Shown: piece after piece, positions 59,496 through 60,449 of the stretch
How positions within the stretch are numbered: the first letter of the stretch is position 1
How the letters are laid out: every line of letters begins with the position of its first letter
From: VRUE01 sp036557525
Lineage (GTDB): Bacteria; Actinomycetota; Thermoleophilia; Solirubrobacterales; 70-9
NCBI GenBank assembly: GCA_036557525.1
Contig: DATBHH010000047.1
Location: forward strand, 1 to 60,449
Reading direction: 5' to 3'
DNA length: 60,449 nt
Position numbers and translations under genes: made by a program
Notes under the pieces: generated by a model
Database searches by the model: none
Told to the model about the DNA's origin: nothing
Seen by the model: the letters and a program-made list of their open reading frames with translations, nothing else

Positions 59496-59537
59496 AAGCC
59501 GACGCCCGGACTTGAACCGGGGACCCTTCATTACGAG
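59496..59537 (-). repeat. Truncated copy of tRNA-Thr 3' half (attachment-type repeat)
   Basis: 42 bases match the 3' half of the tRNA-Thr gene (60308-60350) from the discriminator through the anticodon loop, with one C missing from a run (GGGGACCC against GGGGACCCC). The identity ends just after the anticodon-loop sequence. It is a direct repeat that, with the tRNA, brackets the toxin-antitoxin genes. Confidence 0.85.
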
Positions 59538-59643
59538 CGCGATATCTGGGTCCGTTCCGGTTCGGCCCAAGGCGATCCCGTCCAGTTGGTTCGATCTGGT
59601 CTGGCCCATAACTGCCGAGCCGGGGACACGTTTCGGGATACGA

Positions 59644-59672
59644 TTGACCAACTTGGCCAAGTTCGATAGTTT
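59644..59672 (+). promoter_or_regulatory. Promoter and operator of the toxin-antitoxin pair
   Basis: TTGACC (59644) and TAGTTT (59667) are separated by 17 bases. Between them lies a perfect 14-base palindrome, AACTTGGCCAAGTT (59650-59663), a likely site for antitoxin autorepression. The GTG start lies six bases after TAGTTT, so the mRNA is leaderless. Confidence 0.65.
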
Positions 59673-59678
59673 TTCAGC

Positions 59679-59918
59679 GTGGCCACGTTCAGCATCGGAG
59701 AGGCGAAGACCAATCTCTCGAAACTCGTCGCGCTTGCCGAGAAGGGTGAGCCGGTGGAGTTGCGCCGGGGCAAGCAGCCGGTCGTGAAGCTCGTCCCGAT
59801 CTCGAAGCGCGGAGCCGCCCGACGTAAGCCCGGTGCCCTTGCCGGCCAAATCAAGATGGCCGACGATTTCGACGTCTGGCCCGAGGACATGGCTCGCAGT
59901 CTCGGGATTGTCGACTGA
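59679..59918 (+). CDS. Type II antitoxin, Phd/YefM-like
   Basis: A 79-residue DNA-binding antitoxin. The N-terminal fold is FSIGEAKTNLSKLVALAEKGEPVELRRGK-like, split here as SIGEAKTNLSKLVALAEKG and RRGKQPVVKLVP, the classic Phd/YefM pattern. The C-terminal part (IKMADDFDVWPEDMARSLGI) is expected to wrap the toxin. It overlaps the toxin gene by four bases and has a palindromic operator in its promoter. Confidence 0.88.
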   Translation: MATFSIGEAKTNLSKLVALAEKGEPVELRRGKQPVVKLVPISKRGAARRKPGALAGQIKMADDFDVWPEDMARSLGIVD

Positions 59919-60304
59919 GGCTGCTTGCAGACACCCATGCTGCGCTCTGGTGGCTCAGCGATGACTCGCGGCTTTCCGATCCCGCACGTGAGGCGATTGC
60001 CGGGGCGGAGGAGCCGCTCGTCAGCGCCGGGACCCTTTTCGAGGTGTCGATCAAAGCGTCGCTTGGCAAATTGGAGGTCGCCGAGGAGTGGGCGGACGAG
60101 CTGTTGGCGGAGGGATTTGCCCTGCTTCCGATCTCCGTCAAGCATGCCGCTGCTTACCGCCGCCTTCCCTACGTCGAGCTCGGCGGAAAGCGTCAACGCG
60201 ATCCGTTCGACCGCCTGCTCGTCGCGCAGGCGGAGACCGAGCGGGTTCCCCTGGTCAGCTGCGATCCCGGGATCGTCGCCCATGGCGTCGCGACGATCTG
60301 GTGA
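59915..60304 (+). CDS. VapC-family toxin (PIN-domain RNase)
   Basis: A PIN domain of 129 residues. Acidic catalytic residues are D6 (LRLLADTHAALWWL), E in FEVSIKASLGKL, and the pair in RDPFDRLLVAQA. In frame there is no ATG or GTG before the first conserved motif; a CTG at 59915 that overlaps the antitoxin stop (CTGA) restores the normal N-terminus and is proposed. VapC toxins cut tRNA or rRNA; here the gene lies next to a tRNA-Thr gene it might target, which is speculation. Confidence 0.82.
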   Translation: MRLLADTHAALWWLSDDSRLSDPAREAIAGAEEPLVSAGTLFEVSIKASLGKLEVAEEWADELLAEGFALLPISVKHAAAYRRLPYVELGGKRQRDPFDRLLVAQAETERVPLVSCDPGIVAHGVATIW

Positions 60305-60307
60305 TCC

Positions 60308-60350
60308 AAGCCGACGCCCGGACTTGAACCGGGGACCCCTTCATTACGAG
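60308..60350 (-). repeat. Right-hand copy of the tRNA-Thr repeat
   Basis: This is the part of the intact tRNA-Thr gene that matches 59496-59537. Together the copies span about 810 bases holding only the toxin-antitoxin pair. Confidence 0.8.
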
Positions 60351-60381
60351 TGAAGTGCTCTACCAACTGAGCTACGCCGGC
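60309..60381 (-). tRNA. tRNA-Thr (anticodon CGT)
   Basis: On the minus strand GCCGGCG pairs with CGTCGGC (one G-U pair) as the acceptor stem; D-arm GCTC...GAGC; anticodon stem CTTCA/TGAAG with loop CTCGTAA; and T-arm CCCGG-TTCAAGT-CCGGG. The anticodon CGT reads the Thr codon ACG. CCA is not encoded. It stands at the edge of the window and its 3' half is duplicated at 59496. Confidence 0.93.
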
Positions 60382-60449
60382 GGGGTGGCACATTCTAGGA
60401 GCGAACGGGCCGCGGTTCCGTCGCGGCCGGCCGCGAGCATTCGCGGGGT

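Noticed and set aside
59496..59537. Second functional tRNA-Thr
   Set aside because: Only the 3' half is present; the 5' acceptor and D-arm sequences are absent, so it cannot fold into a tRNA.
59466..59669. Small coding frame over the tRNA fragment
   Set aside because: It is a translation of the tRNA-derived repeat and the TA promoter; no start or homology.
1..60449. CRISPR array, insertion sequence or transposase
   Set aside because: No regular spacer repeats and no transposase-like frames were found on either strand.

Overview
The window is GC-rich with very strong G/C third positions, dense short-gap operons, many GTG/TTG starts, Usp/NarL-type regulators and Tat/Sec-secreted DUF1501/DUF1800 proteins. 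This suggests a high-GC actinobacterium, possibly a Thermoleophilia/Solirubrobacterales-type lineage. That placement is inference from gene content; no rRNA or single-copy marker is present.

Layout. (1) 0-6.6 kb: an OmpR-type two-component system on the minus strand stands back to back with a redox operon. The operon holds two small membrane/secreted proteins, ApbE flavin transferase, a ferric-reductase-like haem membrane protein, an FAD reductase and a [3Fe-4S] ferredoxin. (2) 6.6-39.7 kb: a stress/dormancy island. It holds a baeRF protein, two phosphoribosyltransferase proteins (one fused to a hydrolase), three double-domain universal stress proteins, a ZIP transporter, an ABC exporter, a GAF histidine kinase of DosS type, two NarL-type response regulators, carbamate kinase, a P-type ATPase, Hsp20, PEP synthase, two-domain acyl-CoA synthetase/acetyltransferase, a deacetylase, trehalose synthase, an M50 protease, an SQR-like flavoprotein, an inositol-phosphatase-like protein, a PfkB kinase and a MacB-like ABC pair. 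The gene set closely parallels the Mycobacterium tuberculosis DosR dormancy regulon. (3) 39.7-47.4 kb: ordinary genes (ABC-2 exporter, lipoprotein with NlpC/P60-like domain, P450, methyltransferases, GNAT). (4) 47.4-49.8 kb: class III alcohol dehydrogenase plus NAD-dependent formate dehydrogenase, a formaldehyde oxidation pair. (5) 49.8-59.4 kb: secreted proteins (CSLREA beta-helix, metzincin-like protease, DUF1800/DUF1501 pair, cupredoxin, Cys-rich RTX-like protein). (6) 59.5-60.4 kb: a Phd/VapC-type toxin-antitoxin pair between a tRNA-Thr gene and a duplicate of its 3' half.

The main discovery is a shared promoter architecture in the stress island. Eight intergenic regions carry CCGG-N5..7-CC(A/G)C or its partner box GATG(G), with GATG 26-27 bases after the CC(A/G)C box and a (T/G)ANNNT -10 element 24-25 (once 27) bases after GATG. 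The same arrangement is mirrored on the minus strand, where CCATC is followed by a TAGNNT -10 at the same distance. Several of these promoters place the start codon 6 bases after the -10, so the mRNAs should be leaderless. This looks like one regulon with bidirectional promoters, probably run by the NarL-type regulators encoded inside it. No CRISPR array, insertion sequence or rRNA was seen. No gap longer than about 240 bases lacks a gene.
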